In this document: piece after piece, positions 29,526-41,489 of the stretch
Numbering within the stretch: position 1 is the first letter of the stretch
Layout: each line of letters begins with the position of its first letter
NCBI GenBank assembly: GCA_030248135.1
Contig: JASANC010000926.1
Location: forward strand, 16,018 to 80,017
Reading direction: 5' to 3'
DNA: 64,000 nt
Origin: Theristus sp. LFF4_11
Taxonomy: Eukaryota; Nematoda; Chromadorea; Monhysterida; Xyalidae
Made by a program: the position numbers and the translations under genes
Notes under the pieces: generated by a model
What the model was told of the DNA's origin: nothing
Databases searched by the model: none
What the model saw: only the letters and a program-made list of their open reading frames with translations

Positions 29526-31969
29526 TTAGTTGCAAGCGTTGCACGTTTTCGGACACTGCTGTCGCATCCAGCGGTTCCAGTGTGTGCCCACTTGATTGTT
29601 GCACCAATAAAGCGCCGCTGCTGTGTGACAGAAACGATAAATGTCCTCGCAAGCGTTGTGTTCGGCTTCGGCAAACTGCAGTAGATCGCCATGCCAGTGG
29701 TGACGACCTTCGGGATGGTGATTGCCTGAACGTATGTGGTTCAGAAAGGTGTACTATAGTTTGTATTTTTTACAGTTTTTTGGCCAATCGGAATAATGAA
29801 AATGATGAGGCAACACACGCAGCAGAATATTGAACAGCAGAACAGAACAAATATTGCTTTATTTTAAAAAATGCATTAAAAAGGTCAGACTACTCAATTT
29901 TGAAAATCGAACCCGATCGCATAACACGTACCTCTGTGACCGAATGGTCTGAATCGGTTGTTGTTCAATCCGCTATTATTGTTATTATTATTATTACTGT
30001 TGTTGCTGTTATTATCCGGTGCTCCAAACGAGGACGGTCTCCTTCGATCGGAGCAGTACAATCGGTTCACCTTTTCCACATCTCTTAGGCTCATGCCGAT
30101 TCGTTGACCAATCCTGGCTATCGGTTGCTTCGGTACAATCGTGATCGAATTGCTTGTCTTGCCGAACGCTGTCGCGCTGTAGTGCATGATGCTGAAACGA
30201 GAGTGAATCGTAGTTTGAGGAGGCTTATTGATTTCAGACACAGCTTGTTTCGTCGGTCAATTATCCAGCCCCCGTCACATCTCACCTCTCGTAGTCATAC
30301 GGCACACCGAGATGCGTAATTTCGCTAAGATCGTACTTTTCGAAATTGGTGCTCGTGCCGGGCTAAACTTATTTTTGAACCGTTTTTTTTACAATTTTTT
30401 ACAATATCGATCTTTTAACAACATCAGAATAATGATCACGCCACTTTTTAATTGAGTAATCATGAAAAGTACCCGGATATTGTCCCATCGAATTGTCACA
30501 AAATCGTCGCGGTCGGCGCGCGACTGCTCGTGAAAGAATCCAAGCGCGTGCAACAATTCGTGTACAGCTGTGCCCTGAATTGAAATGTTGGAAGAACTGA
30601 AAACAACAATTTATTTTTCAAGCATTTTATCTTATCCGTTTCAACGTTTTTATTGGTTTTTGTTAGTTTACCATGGACAGCAAACACCATGATCCAAGAA
30701 TCACGGCCTGTTGTCCACCTCCACTGTAAAACTGACGACCAACAGCCGCTGCACATTCGCTTGCTTCGGCTGGCCAGATGCTGAAAGTGTGAAAAGGTGG
30801 ACAAAGAGTTTTTCACGGTTCTTTGTTTAAATTTCCTCAAATTGTTTTTCTGGTTTTTGCTTGTTCAAAATCACCTGATGTAATGATTGTGCACCCCTCT
30901 TTTGTAGGGCACAAAACGAACGCAAGTGTTCTGCTCGATGTGACGCATCGCGAGCGCGATCACGGCACGCTGGCGCGATTTGTAGTAGCTGCTGAGCTCG
31001 TATGGAATCTGCAAACAGCTTTTTTTTGGGTGCGGTCAGTTTCTAAATTGTTCTTCGTCTGCAATACTGTGGCACATTTTTTTCGGGTTTACTGTCGACA
31101 TTGTGGGTCTCATTTCTTACCACGCCGTGCGGCCACTTGTACCGCGAATCGCGTTGAGCAGCATGTTGAATTTCGGTTGGTATGTGCGCTGAGTCGTAAG
31201 CTGCTCTGAAATGACCGGTCGACAATTCACTCGAAGCGATGAAGTCGATCAGTTTCTTTCGATCGTGACTGATTTCGTCAACTTTTTCTCGTGTCATGCC
31301 AATCATATCGCCTGTGAAGTTTTGTTTGTATTAATTTTGATTACAAAAAATGCAGTCCAGTGGGCGTTCTTCAGTTAATTTCATTTTATAAACATATAAA
31401 AACAGTCTCTTTAAGCCGCGAGCCTTCAAAATGATTGTTCGCCGTTTCATAGAAGGACGCTCGCGATGAAAGTCCGCTCTGCTGGTAGTATCCAGTTCGT
31501 TCGAACGCTTCAGCTAGTCGCATATCGTGTTCGTCCAGTGGTTTGCCCTGAGTTGATCTTTTATTTTGGTCCCGCAACTCAATGCGCCCATAGGCAGGTA
31601 AACAGTTGCATGCAGGGCGCGGGAATTCAAAATTGGTAAAGTGATGCGAGTCCCCTGGGTCGAGTTACTTAAGCGTCTTTGAATTGCCACATAAAGATTG
31701 AAACTAGTTTTCTTTTCACGTCTGCACACGCATTCAGTCGCAGAACTTAAAAAATTGATGTTACTTACGTCACCGATGTCGTGCGGACACTGTGGCGTCG
31801 ACGGACAGTAACTGCCATCAAACCAGCCATGGCACTGCGCCACACTCAATCTCCTCACGCAAGCACAAAATTCTTTGCAGGTTTTTCCAATCAGTTGCTC
31901 CGTTTTTATTAAGGTAAAGTAGAATAAGCATAGATGAACAATGTGGTGATGTATGCTTGACATTCTCAT
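29526..31969 (-). CDS. Astacin metalloprotease with C-terminal ShKT domain, copy A
   Basis: Exons on the minus strand: 31769-31969, 31424-31547, 31121-31311, 30875-31008, 30672-30780, 30473-30574, 30286-30362, 29932-30191, 29526-29725 (465 aa; phases close). A signal peptide is followed by a Cys-rich N-terminal motif (CKEFCACV ... [17 protein letters not shown]), then a propeptide (FERTGYY, GDMIGM). The mature enzyme begins near RYKWPHGVV. The zinc site is complete: [15 protein letters not shown], with the Met-turn at [10 protein letters not shown]. An Asn-rich stretch precedes the ShKT domain, which closes the protein (CPKTCNACN, stop at 29526-29528). Secreted zinc endopeptidase; substrates unknown. 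Intron 2 seems to begin with GC rather than GT, where the paralogue has GT. Tandem duplicate of the gene at 32718-35425. Confidence 0.87.
31556..31765 (+). repeat. TTATTTTGGTCCCGC dispersed repeat, copy 3
   Basis: Full-length relative of the copy at 15358. It fills nearly all of intron 1 (31548-31768) of the astacin gene, in antisense orientation. The paralogous astacin gene lacks it at the same intron. Confidence 0.78.
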
Positions 31970-32717
31970 AAAAGTTTTTCAGTTAAAGAACCATTTAATC
32001 AGTTACATGTATGTCTTTGTCTGAAGTGGTGTATCTTTACTGAGTGTGAATTTGTTTTCATGTTTTTGTTGAATCAACAATGTATTTTTCTTTCACCATT
32101 GAAACAGCGCAGCAATTTGAGATTAGACGGCGCGATAAAAGGTTAATATCGGGTTGTAAAACAAACGCTGTCACTATTTATTTACTTTCTAAATTTCTAA
32201 TTTATTTATCTCTGTGTAGCAGGGACCGATGTTTGAAGATGACCTTCCGGAGAATTTCACTTTTACATAGATAATTTATAGTTACATGGGTACATGTGCT
32301 TTTCAAGTTTTTAACTTTAGTCCAATTGTTTTGCTGCACACCATTATTACGTATGTGGTTTTCTTTGGTGTTAGCATTTTTGACAATCACACTTCGTCAC
32401 ACGTGCATTTTTGCGGATCTCAAATGTGTTTTCATTGAACGTTCATTCAATCAATATCATTCTTTAAGTTTTCTTTAAAAAAGCTTTCATTATTGTGGCT
32501 GACGGACGACTGAAAAATTAGATGAAACAAAGATCTGTACATATGACACAAATTTGTACAACAAAATTGCACAAAAACTAAAAATTGCACGCAAAGTAGC
32601 AGAGCGTCGACACATGTACGTTTATATTATGCCTGATTCAAATGGTTTAAGCTCTCAGTCACTGAAAATAATGTTCAACTTTGACGTATTCCGGGAAACC
32701 ACAGGAGACGACTTTCC
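31970..32717. other. Spacer between the tandem astacin genes
   Basis: AT-rich with no exon recognised. It carries the promoter side of copy A (minus strand) and the 3' end of copy B. No convincing TATA element or polyadenylation hexamer close to the genes was found. Confidence 0.4.
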
Positions 32718-35425
32718 TCAACGACAAACGCCGCAAGTGAGCGGGCATTGTTGACGCATCCAGAGGTTCCAATGGCTGCCGGCTTGATTGTGACACCAGT
32801 ACAGCGCACCGGAGGTATGACAGAACTGATAGATGTCTTCACATCCTGAAAAGCTTGGCATTTATTAATAGATCCGAATAGTTGAACAAAGTAAAATACA
32901 ACCAGTTGCAGTTATAGCATGCTCAAAAATTTGTGTGCGCATCACGAGTAAAACAGACATCAATCCGGTACATTGTACTTTCCATGAAGAGTTGTGCTTC
33001 TGTTGGAAGAAAGACGAGAAAGCTATTCGTTTACTTCGGGGTGGTTCCTCGGTTGTGGTCGTGGTCGGGCGCTCAGTGGTGGTCGTGGTTGTGGTGGTCG
33101 ACCACCAATACGGCGTCGTCGATCTCGTGTACCACCAGTCGCGCGTCGTCGTCGGTGTGGTCGTTGTTGACGTTGTTGACGTTGTGCTCGTTGTGGTCGT
33201 CAATGACGGCGGAGGTCTCGTGCCGTCGGAACAGTAGAGACGATTGATTTTCTCGGCATCCTTGTCGCTCAGCCCTCGCCGTTGTCCGATCGTTACGCCC
33301 TTGCGTCGCGGTTCAATCGTGACCGAGGCACGGCCGTTTCTGTTAATGCCGAACGCGGTACTGCTGTAGTGCATGATGCTGCAAACAACACGTGACGTTT
33401 CGTTCAACAAGTCTGCACATTCAACAATACGGCACCAGAAAAATTGATAAAATCGCAGCAGTTCCAACCTTGCATAATCGTATTCAACGCCGAGATGCGT
33501 GATTTCACTTAGATCGTACTTTTTGAAGTTGTAGCGTGTTTGTGACTGTAAATGAATGAAATACACATGGAACAGAGTGGTAATGTATTTGTTGTTAAAA
33601 ACTGAGGTTAAAACAAACCGGAATATTGTCCCAGTGTATGATGACGTAATCGTCGCGGTCATTGCGACCTTGCTCATGGAAGAAGCCAAGCGCATGCATG
33701 AGCTCATGGATCGCAGTGCCCTGATCGTAGCAGTGTGATTATTGCTTTTCACTTGGTTAATTTCTATTCAAAAACTTTATTTTCTGTTCATTGTCTCACT
33801 CTCGCTGACAAAAAAACCACCCACTTTTGATTTCAAAACTTGTAAACCAAGTGAGAACAACGTGAACTAGTTGAAAAAGTGAATTTTAAGCAAAAAACCA
33901 ATCCACCTCACCATTGACCACAAGCACCAGGATCCGAGCATAACCGATTGCCGTCCACCGCCACTGTAGAATTGACGACCGACGGACGCAGCGCACGTGC
34001 CAGCACTGGCTGGGTAAATGCTGAAAAACAGCAGATTAATTCAGCTTTGTTGTTACTTCCAAACAGTGACACAAATGCACGTCTCTTGTAAAAGAAAGCG
34101 TCAGAAATCAATTGGATACAATTCGTGATCGGATCGGCCTCATCATTTGATTTGTCCAACCAAAATGAATGTCAACAAACTCAAATTCTAGAAAACCTGA
34201 CTTGATGTAATTGTCATGCACGCTGGAGCTGTATGGCACGAATCGCACGCACGTCTTTCCTTCAATGTGTCGCATTGCCATCGTAATCACAGCACGCTGG
34301 TCGTCGTTGTAGTAGCTGCTGATGGTGTACGGCACCTGAAACAAAAGAAAGGGGTTGGAGAAAAAGGAACAAACAAAGAAACTTATTTTCAAAATATAGT
34401 CAGCGCACGCCTAAATACCGTAAAGTCTTGCATATAAGGTTCCTCCCACTTATAAGACCCCCACCCAAAAGTGGGCGGAGTGTCACACGGCGGGAAACCA
34501 AAAAATTCAAAATTTTGACTTGGTCAAAATCCTACTCCGTTTATATGGTCCGGAATTCCTAATGTTCGGTTTATAAGACCTCCTCCCACTTATAAGGTTG
34601 TCACACAAAATTCCACTTTTTTCAGAAATTTTTGATTTTAAAATTTATATAAGGAGACCTTATATGCAAGACTTTACGGTACAGTAGTCCCTCCGTCTCC
34701 AAACACAACAAGTAAATAAAGAACGTACCACTCCGTGCGGCCATTTGTAGCGTGAATCTCGCTGTGCGGCATGCAGAACGTCATGCGGAATGTATGGTGG
34801 ATCAGCTTGTCCGTTCAGCTGTTGCTTGCTTAGTTCAATTCCGGCGAATTTCAGCAGTTTCTTCCGATCACTCACAATTTGCTCCATTTTCTCCTCAGAC
34901 ATGCCGATCATGTCGCCTGTAACAATGTTGGTTTGGTTTTTTTCGGTAAAGATGACAAAGATCGTATGGGAATGCTGACTCGGCAAACGCGGTCATCTGG
35001 TCTAACCCTCGAAATAGTTGCTGACAGTTTCGTAGAACGAATCCCGTTTCGAGTTTTGCGATATGAATCGGCCGGTTCGCTCGTACTCCTCGGCTCGCTT
35101 GATGTCGTTCTCGTCAATTGGTCTGCCCTAAAAATTCCTCTTGGTGGAACTACATTGTGAAATACTTTCACTTAACAAAATATTGTTAAGACAGTGTAGA
35201 ATTCCAAAAGGAGCTTTCAGAAAAAACACCGACAGTATTGACATCGTGTGGGCAGTCAGGCGTCGACGGGCAATCGGTGCCGTCGAACCATCCGCCGCAA
35301 TTGGCCACGCCGCCGCTGTCTCGGACGCATTTGCAAAACTGTTCACAGGTCTGTTGCTGTTGCTCTCCGGCAACCAAAGTCAAGCACTGCAGAATCACGG
35401 CAGCCGCGGTCCACTTTACGAACAT
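32718..35425 (-). CDS. Astacin metalloprotease with C-terminal ShKT domain, copy B
   Basis: Exons on the minus strand: 35234-35425, 35007-35127, 34729-34916, 34202-34335, 33912-34020, 33619-33720, 33469-33545, 33035-33378, 32718-32845 (464 aa; phases match copy A exon by exon, four exons having identical lengths). A signal peptide (MFVKWTAAAVILQCLTLVAG) is followed by the same N-terminal Cys motif (CEQFCKCV ... GWFDGTDCPSTPDCPHD) and propeptide (YERTGRF, GDMIGM). The zinc motif is [15 protein letters not shown] and the Met-turn SIMHYSSTAF. Between protease and ShKT domain is a long Thr-rich, mucin-like linker in place of the Asn-rich one of copy A. The ShKT domain ends CPLTCGVCR. Exon 1 (GTCGGT) and exon 4 (GTCAGG) use weak donors. 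Secreted zinc endopeptidase. Confidence 0.87.
34418..34679. mobile_element. Tc1-like MITE, copy 1, with CCGTAAAGTCTTGC termini
   Basis: About 23-bp near-perfect terminal inverted repeats starting CCGTAAAGTCTTGCATAT, flanked on both sides by TA (34416-34417 and 34680-34681). It is 262 bp long without coding capacity, and lies in intron 3 of astacin copy B. A diverged second copy is at 58251. Confidence 0.85.
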
Positions 35426-38301
35426 TTTATCAAAATTATTTAGTTTTTTTCACCTAAAAGGAAAGTGTCTTTTATCTTGAAGACAGCGAACTCTGCTGTT
35501 TTTGCCTCGCTCTGAGTGGAAGTGAATGACCAAGGTTTGCTTTCTTTTTATTCTTAGAGCCGCCAGTGAATTCAAGGACGGAAAGACCACTAAAATAACC
35601 ATAATGGTCTGTGAACAAAGTTAAATGTAGCTGTTTTTTGCCCCAGAATTAGACCGCGTGTGTTTTCGTTGGGCAAATCAGTTGTAAAAAATTAAAATCC
35701 TTTGGCTTGAAAAATAATAGGAATGAATTCTTTGTTTTTGTAAATCAGACGCACATCTGCTTCTCACGGTCGCTTGCACATTACACTTCACATTATAGCT
35801 GCCGTCACAAGACCTTACACACACCTCTATTGCGATTTTACTTAATTATGCGAAATTGGATTTTACAATTTTAAAACCCAAAAGCACGTGTTAAAAAAGT
35901 CACGTATTACGGCAAGGTTTATACACAAAACAAGTTTGTTCACATAAGAACGTTGTCACAAAGCGATTTTCACAAATCGAATCCAACAACAATTGAAACA
36001 CACATGCAGATCGAAATGTCGTTAAGAATTGCGAATGCAGTTGTTTTAAAAACTACATTTTTATGAAAAAACGCCCACGAGTTTTGGGAAATCGACATGC
36101 AACTCCTGTAGTTCCGCATAGAAATAGGAGTACCAAACAAATTTCATAATAAAAATGCAGCGGGTCGTAAATTTTTAATTTAATGGATTTTTAATTTGCT
36201 GCGATTTATCTTCAATGAAACCAAATAGTTTTTTTGCTGTTTTCCCGCAAAACAAAAATCAAGTAGTGATCCTTTATTAGTATCGTCGCAAATCAGAAAA
36301 ATACTTTTTGAAGACATAAGAGTCATGTTAGACACCATTTATATTTCAATCGTTCATTAAAACATCAAAATTGCGAGTGTGCAACAAACAAACAAACAAA
36401 ATAGAACAATAGCTATAAAAATACGGAACACACTAACTGCTTTTTTACGCTGATGGTTGGGGCTGCTTTGATTGTCTTTGGCATAACGCATCACCGCTGT
36501 TGAGACAGTGCAGTGCGGTGAACCGATTTTTCGAATTTGGTCGGGATCATATCACTGCCCACGAAGCAAAACCAAGAGATTTTCGGTTGGCACTCTGAAA
36601 CCCATTGTTGGCTGAAAAATATTCCAGGGAAAAACTGTGATAAAAAGGTTTAGCACGTTCCAAAAGCCGGTAAATATGAAAGAAAAACAAAAACAAACAA
36701 ATCGGATAGAAAAATCTTTCGTCTGCATACAAGCTAATGTTTCGCGCCGGTGCCAAACAAGATCCGACGTCAATTTGGACTAGGGTAGGGTTGTAAACAA
36801 AAATCAAAATTAAAAAAATCAAAAAAAGTGATTCAAAAAAACAAAAATGCCGATTTTTAAAAAAAAATTGAAAAATTTTCCTCTAATATGCTCTGAAAAC
36901 CTCAATTTTGGCACAATTTTTCGAATTTTTTTTTAAATCGGCATTTTGTTTTTTTTTTAATTACTTTAAAAAATTGATTTTTGTTTAACAACCGTAATGT
37001 GGATCCTCCATACACCAAACCCAGGTCGTGGTTCTCGTTCCAAGTGATTTTTCTGTGTTCCACAGTGCTTGAATACTTCAGAGAGAAAACGCACCGGTTC
37101 ACGTTGTTGTTGATGGACAACGCCGCGCTTCTTCAAGACGACAAATCGGCAACAATCAAGAGTTGACATGATAAGTAGGTTTCCTCCAATTTGAAGGGTA
37201 AAACCAAACTAATTTACTGCTTTTTAATCCATTAACGAGCTCGTGAAACCAATTGCAGAAGCTTCTATCGGTCGGTATCTGGGCTTTGCTCGTCGATCTT
37301 TGACCTGAACGAAAGTAGAAATGGTCAAAAAAATTTTGCCAAGAACAAAGCCCACACGAAACTCTGGGCAAAAAATCATAAAGTCACTTTCTGTGGAAAA
37401 TGTCTTGAATGCATTTTCAGATTTTGATGGTTAAAATTTGTTTTTTTATTAATTAAAAAATCAATTAAACATTCCGATTTAAAAAAAAGAATTCAAAAAA
37501 GTTTGAAAAATTTTCGAACCCTTTCGAGTGGGCCTATTGTTGTCGACTTTCAGGTTTTCCTCCAGAACTTTTAAAAATAATCTTAATTAAAAAGAAAATT
37601 AGTTATTTTCAGTTAAAAAATCCGGTTGCTCACTTTTAAAAACGTAATGTGATTTCTAGCCCTAGCAGCTGACAATAATTGACTGATTTTTGATTGCTTC
37701 AACATCGTCGCAATGTGGTCTCAAACAGCAATGCGTATTTGTCTGGTCATATCCAACAATCGTGCTTGCACTGGCGTAAAAACTATCGGTATGTCATTTT
37801 TGGTGATCGTTTTTTATTTGATATTTTGCGTTTCATTCAATTCATTGAGTGTTTGAGTTTCGAGTCGGGCCCAACCCGAAGTCAAAGCAGACACAAAACG
37901 AGTTTGAATTTATTCTGATGGATACAAAACATGGCTAAATCGCGAAACAAATCTCATCCACCGAGTGAGCAAGCAACAATGCAGACCAGAGACAGCAGAA
38001 CGCAGCTTTTGTATTTTATGGTGGTTTATCCGTCAGACGTCAGTGTTGAATTTGTGCGAAGTGACAAATAGCGGAAACTTTTATTGACAAAAACGCATAA
38101 TCAAATCACAATGCCGACTTGCATTACCGGTTTTTTGTAAAATCAAAAGGTATGATAAAATGATTTTATTTTTCTTTGAGGCCACTTAGCCGATTTGCAA
38201 TGTGCTTTGATGTTTGCAATAAAGAGCGAGCTGTGTACAGTGCAAGAAGTTTACGTGGTTTTTAATTTGTATTTTTGAAGTGCGTTTTTCGGTGTTGGAA
38301 C
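35426..38301. other. AT-rich gene desert
   Basis: No exon could be supported. It contains many homopolymer A and T runs and one foldback element at 36789-36993. It should include the promoter of astacin copy B just right of 35425. Confidence 0.5.
36789..36993. repeat. A/T-rich foldback element
   Basis: The left arm (gttgtaaacaaaaatca, through atgccgatttttaaaa) and the right arm are reverse complements over about 90 bp with few mismatches, around a centre near 36895. No coding capacity; target duplication not resolved. Confidence 0.65.
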
Positions 38302-38674
38302 AAGTGAGTTAGGGATGGCACGGAAAAGAAACCGGTTGTTTTCATGAAAAGAAACCCGATTTTTACCGGTATCTTTTCACACCAAAAATAAAAAACCCGG
38401 TTTTTTACCAATAGAAAATCTGAAATTTCAGTCGCGTCTGTAGCGCAGGTGTAGGGCTTGACAAGGACAAGACACAATGGAGAAAACTACAGTGACCAAT
38501 AACATCTAATGGTCTACTCCCTCCCTCCCTTCCTCCTAAATTGGGCTCGGGGCGGTATTGCCCGTTTCCGCCGGAGTTTGGTACCTTTGGGTTTCCGAAA
38601 CCGGTGCGCGAATAAAAAAAATTCAAAATTTCAGTCGTCGAATATACCGCTCAATTCTGTTATTCAGTTATGTT

Positions 38675-40179
38675 TAGGGATGGATCCGGCAAATTTGCCG
38701 GAATCCGGGCCGGATCCGGCAAAAGCCCATTCCGGCCGGGCCGGATCCGGCAAAAATTGCCGGAATCCGGACCGGAATGGCCTTTTATGTCTAAAAAACA
38801 TCTACGCACATTTCGTCGCTTCTTCATCACATTTTCAGCATAAAACAGCACTGACACAGAAACAAAGTCAGCAAGACACAGCACGTGAACCAACCAAAAA
38901 TTACAACAACAACAATTGACAAAATTCACATCGCATAGAGATAATCAAGTGCTGGCAACACTCCATTCAGAAACATGACCTTTTCGGCGTTCTGAGTTGA
39001 CAGACAAGATCGGCTGTACACACACCTGCCTGGCTTCAGAGAACATTCGTTCGCTTGCCACGCTTGTTGGTAGCGGTGCCAGGTATCTGCGCGCGAGTTT
39101 GGGGTATTTAGACGAGTTCAACCGCCAAAAGTCTAGCATTAGATCGCTTTTGTCCGGTTCGTCGATAAAATCATCCGACTCGTACATATTCATTTCGCCG
39201 CGTAGTTCGTCTTCGAGACTGGATTCGCCTGACGGGTTGCGCGGTCGCGCAGCGTGAAACTCGATGCCTCCGTAGAGGTCAGTCGATTTCTTTTTTGGTT
39301 CGGGCTCGCGTTCACTTTTCGTCATCGTCGTTGTTCGCGATCTCGGATGTATCGTCGCAGTTTGTGGGCGTCTCCGGTCGTTTCAAGATTTTCTTTGCAA
39401 TGTGAAGTGGTTCATAACTAATCGCGCCTTCATTTTCGAAGACGACTGCAGTATTCTTTAATCACGGATCAACGTACGTGGCCATGATGTTGGATTCGTT
39501 GGGGAAACGCGCACGGAAGCGTGTATTTTCAGTCGATGCTGGTCAGCAGCGTTTTTTCGTCGTACCAATGCCACTCGCATCGACTTGTTCGATACGCTGC
39601 TTCAGTGCGCAAACGGCGGGCAACACCATTGAAATGGATTCGTCGTCTCGTGGATTCGTCGTTGGACGGGGTTATCGGGTTTTAGGGGATCACGGCACCC
39701 CCGCACACCCACGGTAACACATGTCGCTAAAATCGCTGGTGTTCTGGGGCTCACAAAAAAGCAACTGTTTGACAACTAACTGAATATGACCAACGAAGAT
39801 GGCTGATTTCAAAAAAACCTGCTATTGTTCATCAACAACGTCGGCCAAAAGCTGGCAGCCACGTTTTTTAAAGTGGACGATGCTGCACATAATTTTACAA
39901 CTCAAGACAAAAGCAGTGAACCATTTACCATTGAACAGAACACTAAACTAAAGAAACGCTCACTATAATTAAACAAACAACAAAACCAACAAAGATTGAA
40001 ACAAATTTGTCAAACCATGAACAGTTGAAACGGAGGATCAACTGGTTAATTCGCGGGTCTCGGCCATTCCGGCCGGATCCGGCCGGATCCGGCAAAATTG
40101 CGCCGGAATCCGGACCGGATCCGGATCCAATTTTAGGCGCCGGAATCCGGAATCCGGACCGGAACCGGCTCCATCCCTA
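38675..40179 (-). mobile_element. Inner hAT transposon with degenerate transposase, nested in another hAT
   Basis: Termini tagggatgg and ccatcccta are flanked by a perfect 8-bp target duplication, gttatgtt (38667-38674 and 40180-40187). Subterminal regions carry many ggatccggc motifs. The minus strand encodes transposase remains including a hAT dimerisation segment. The element sits inside the older one at 38310-40405. Confidence 0.88.
38945..39700 (-). pseudogene. hAT transposase remnant
   Basis: Read on the minus strand, an upstream fragment (39400-39700) resembles the hAT core near ATYVDP and contains an in-frame stop right after it. The downstream open frame 38945-39325 holds the C-terminal dimerisation motif, with FWRLNSSKYPKLARRYL and PTSVASERMFSEA. 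Stops and shifts between the fragments show the gene is not functional. The catalytic N-terminal part and BED finger were not recognised. Confidence 0.75.
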
Positions 40180-40413
40180 GTTATGTTGCCTGTTGGTGGC
40201 TAGAACACCGTTGATTATTGTTCACAAAACCGACAAGAACAGGTTTTAGCCAGCTTTTCTTGCTCAATTGTGTGTTTGGCAAAATCCAGAGCAATATTCT
40301 GAAGCTGGAAAACCATTTTCGGCATAAAAAGTTCTGAAAAAAACAGTTTTAAAACCGTGAAAAGAAACCGGTTTCTTTTCACAAAAACAGGTTTTTCCAT
40401 CCCTACTGTGAGT

Positions 40414-41489
40414 GAACCTAACTTTAAGGCCAAACTAAAACCAGAAGGTCCATTAGTTCAAGTTCATCAAAAGGCTGCAAATGATATTTTGCTGTTGGTG
40501 GTGCGGTTGCGGTGCCTGTTTATTACCGTTCTATCCATTTCACAGAAAGCGTGTTTATAAACTTTACAAGCAAAAACTGTCGTCATATTGACGCCGATTT
40601 GAACATCAAAACGTGATTGATAAGTTTTTCTGTCGTTACCTCTGTTTTCTTTTCACTAGTTTTGCTATGGTGTGAAGTCTTCGATTTACATGTTGCCCAT
40701 GTTCAAGCGACTGAAGCGTGCATTTGTGGTTGTTCGTTTGGGTCTTCAATAGACTGTTCAAAGAGCCTGTTGATGTTTTTTCTCGCCATCTGTCTTCAAT
40801 TCATAGGTTGTCGCCAACAGTCATTGGTTTTTATTGTAGGTATGTAATAATAATAATGCCAAAAAAATTATGAGACAGAAATTTTATGGTCTGCCATGTT
40901 TCATTTGTTGATATTTTATGTCATCTCACAGGTTTTCAGACGCAACACACAACAGTACAGTGGAAATCCCAAATCAGATAATGCTGCATGTACATGTTGA
41001 GTTTTTTTTTATCAGTAGCTGTATTTAAAAAAAGTTATATTGCAGAATTGCACATCATTTCTTGTCTCTGCTGCTGTTATGTGTGGCGCTGAAGTGTTGG
41101 TTGTGTAGTTGACAGCATCGTGAAACAAGCCATAATAATCGATAAATTTGTTTATGCGTTTGCGGTATTGTGCTTTGGTGGTGGTGTTTAGCCTATGAAA
41201 ACTGCAAAGCCGCCATACAAACAGTCGCACTAATGGGAACAGTCAGGGACGGTTAGATGCACACGAAGCTGTCATTTATTGCACTTTAATCGTAGTCAGA
41301 AGCTGAGAAGCTGCCTATTTCAGGCTGATGTCGGGGGCGAAGGTCGTGGTGTCTCGTGTGTCCGTCTGACAGCGTCGTCTTAATGGACTGTGCAACGCAA
41401 TGCGACAAGCATACAAACTGACTTATCATCATCAACAGCGAGCGTGATTTACGACGTCAATACTAAACGGCCATATTTCTCAGTTTGCA
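40414..41489. other. Spacer before the CDF transporter gene
   Basis: No certain gene. An open frame at 40617-40847 (+) has a hydrophobic start and several cysteines and could be a small secreted peptide or chance; there is no further support. The upstream side of 41490 should contain promoter sequence or a leader exon. Confidence 0.35.

Larger units (their letters stand above)
38310..40405. mobile_element. Outer hAT-type element with TAGGGATGG termini
   Basis: Begins tagggatggcacgg and ends ccatcccta. The 8-bp flanks agree at six positions (aagtgagt and ctgtgagt). Subterminal parts repeat aaaccggttt-type motifs, seen also in the element at 54656. It is interrupted by the second hAT element at 38675-40179; without it only about 590 bp remain, so it is a non-autonomous copy. 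Confidence 0.72.

Noticed and set aside
36783..37670. Possible third hAT element between tagggtaggg and ccctagc
   Set aside because: The ends are only weakly similar and the 8-bp flanks (atttggac and the right flank) do not match.
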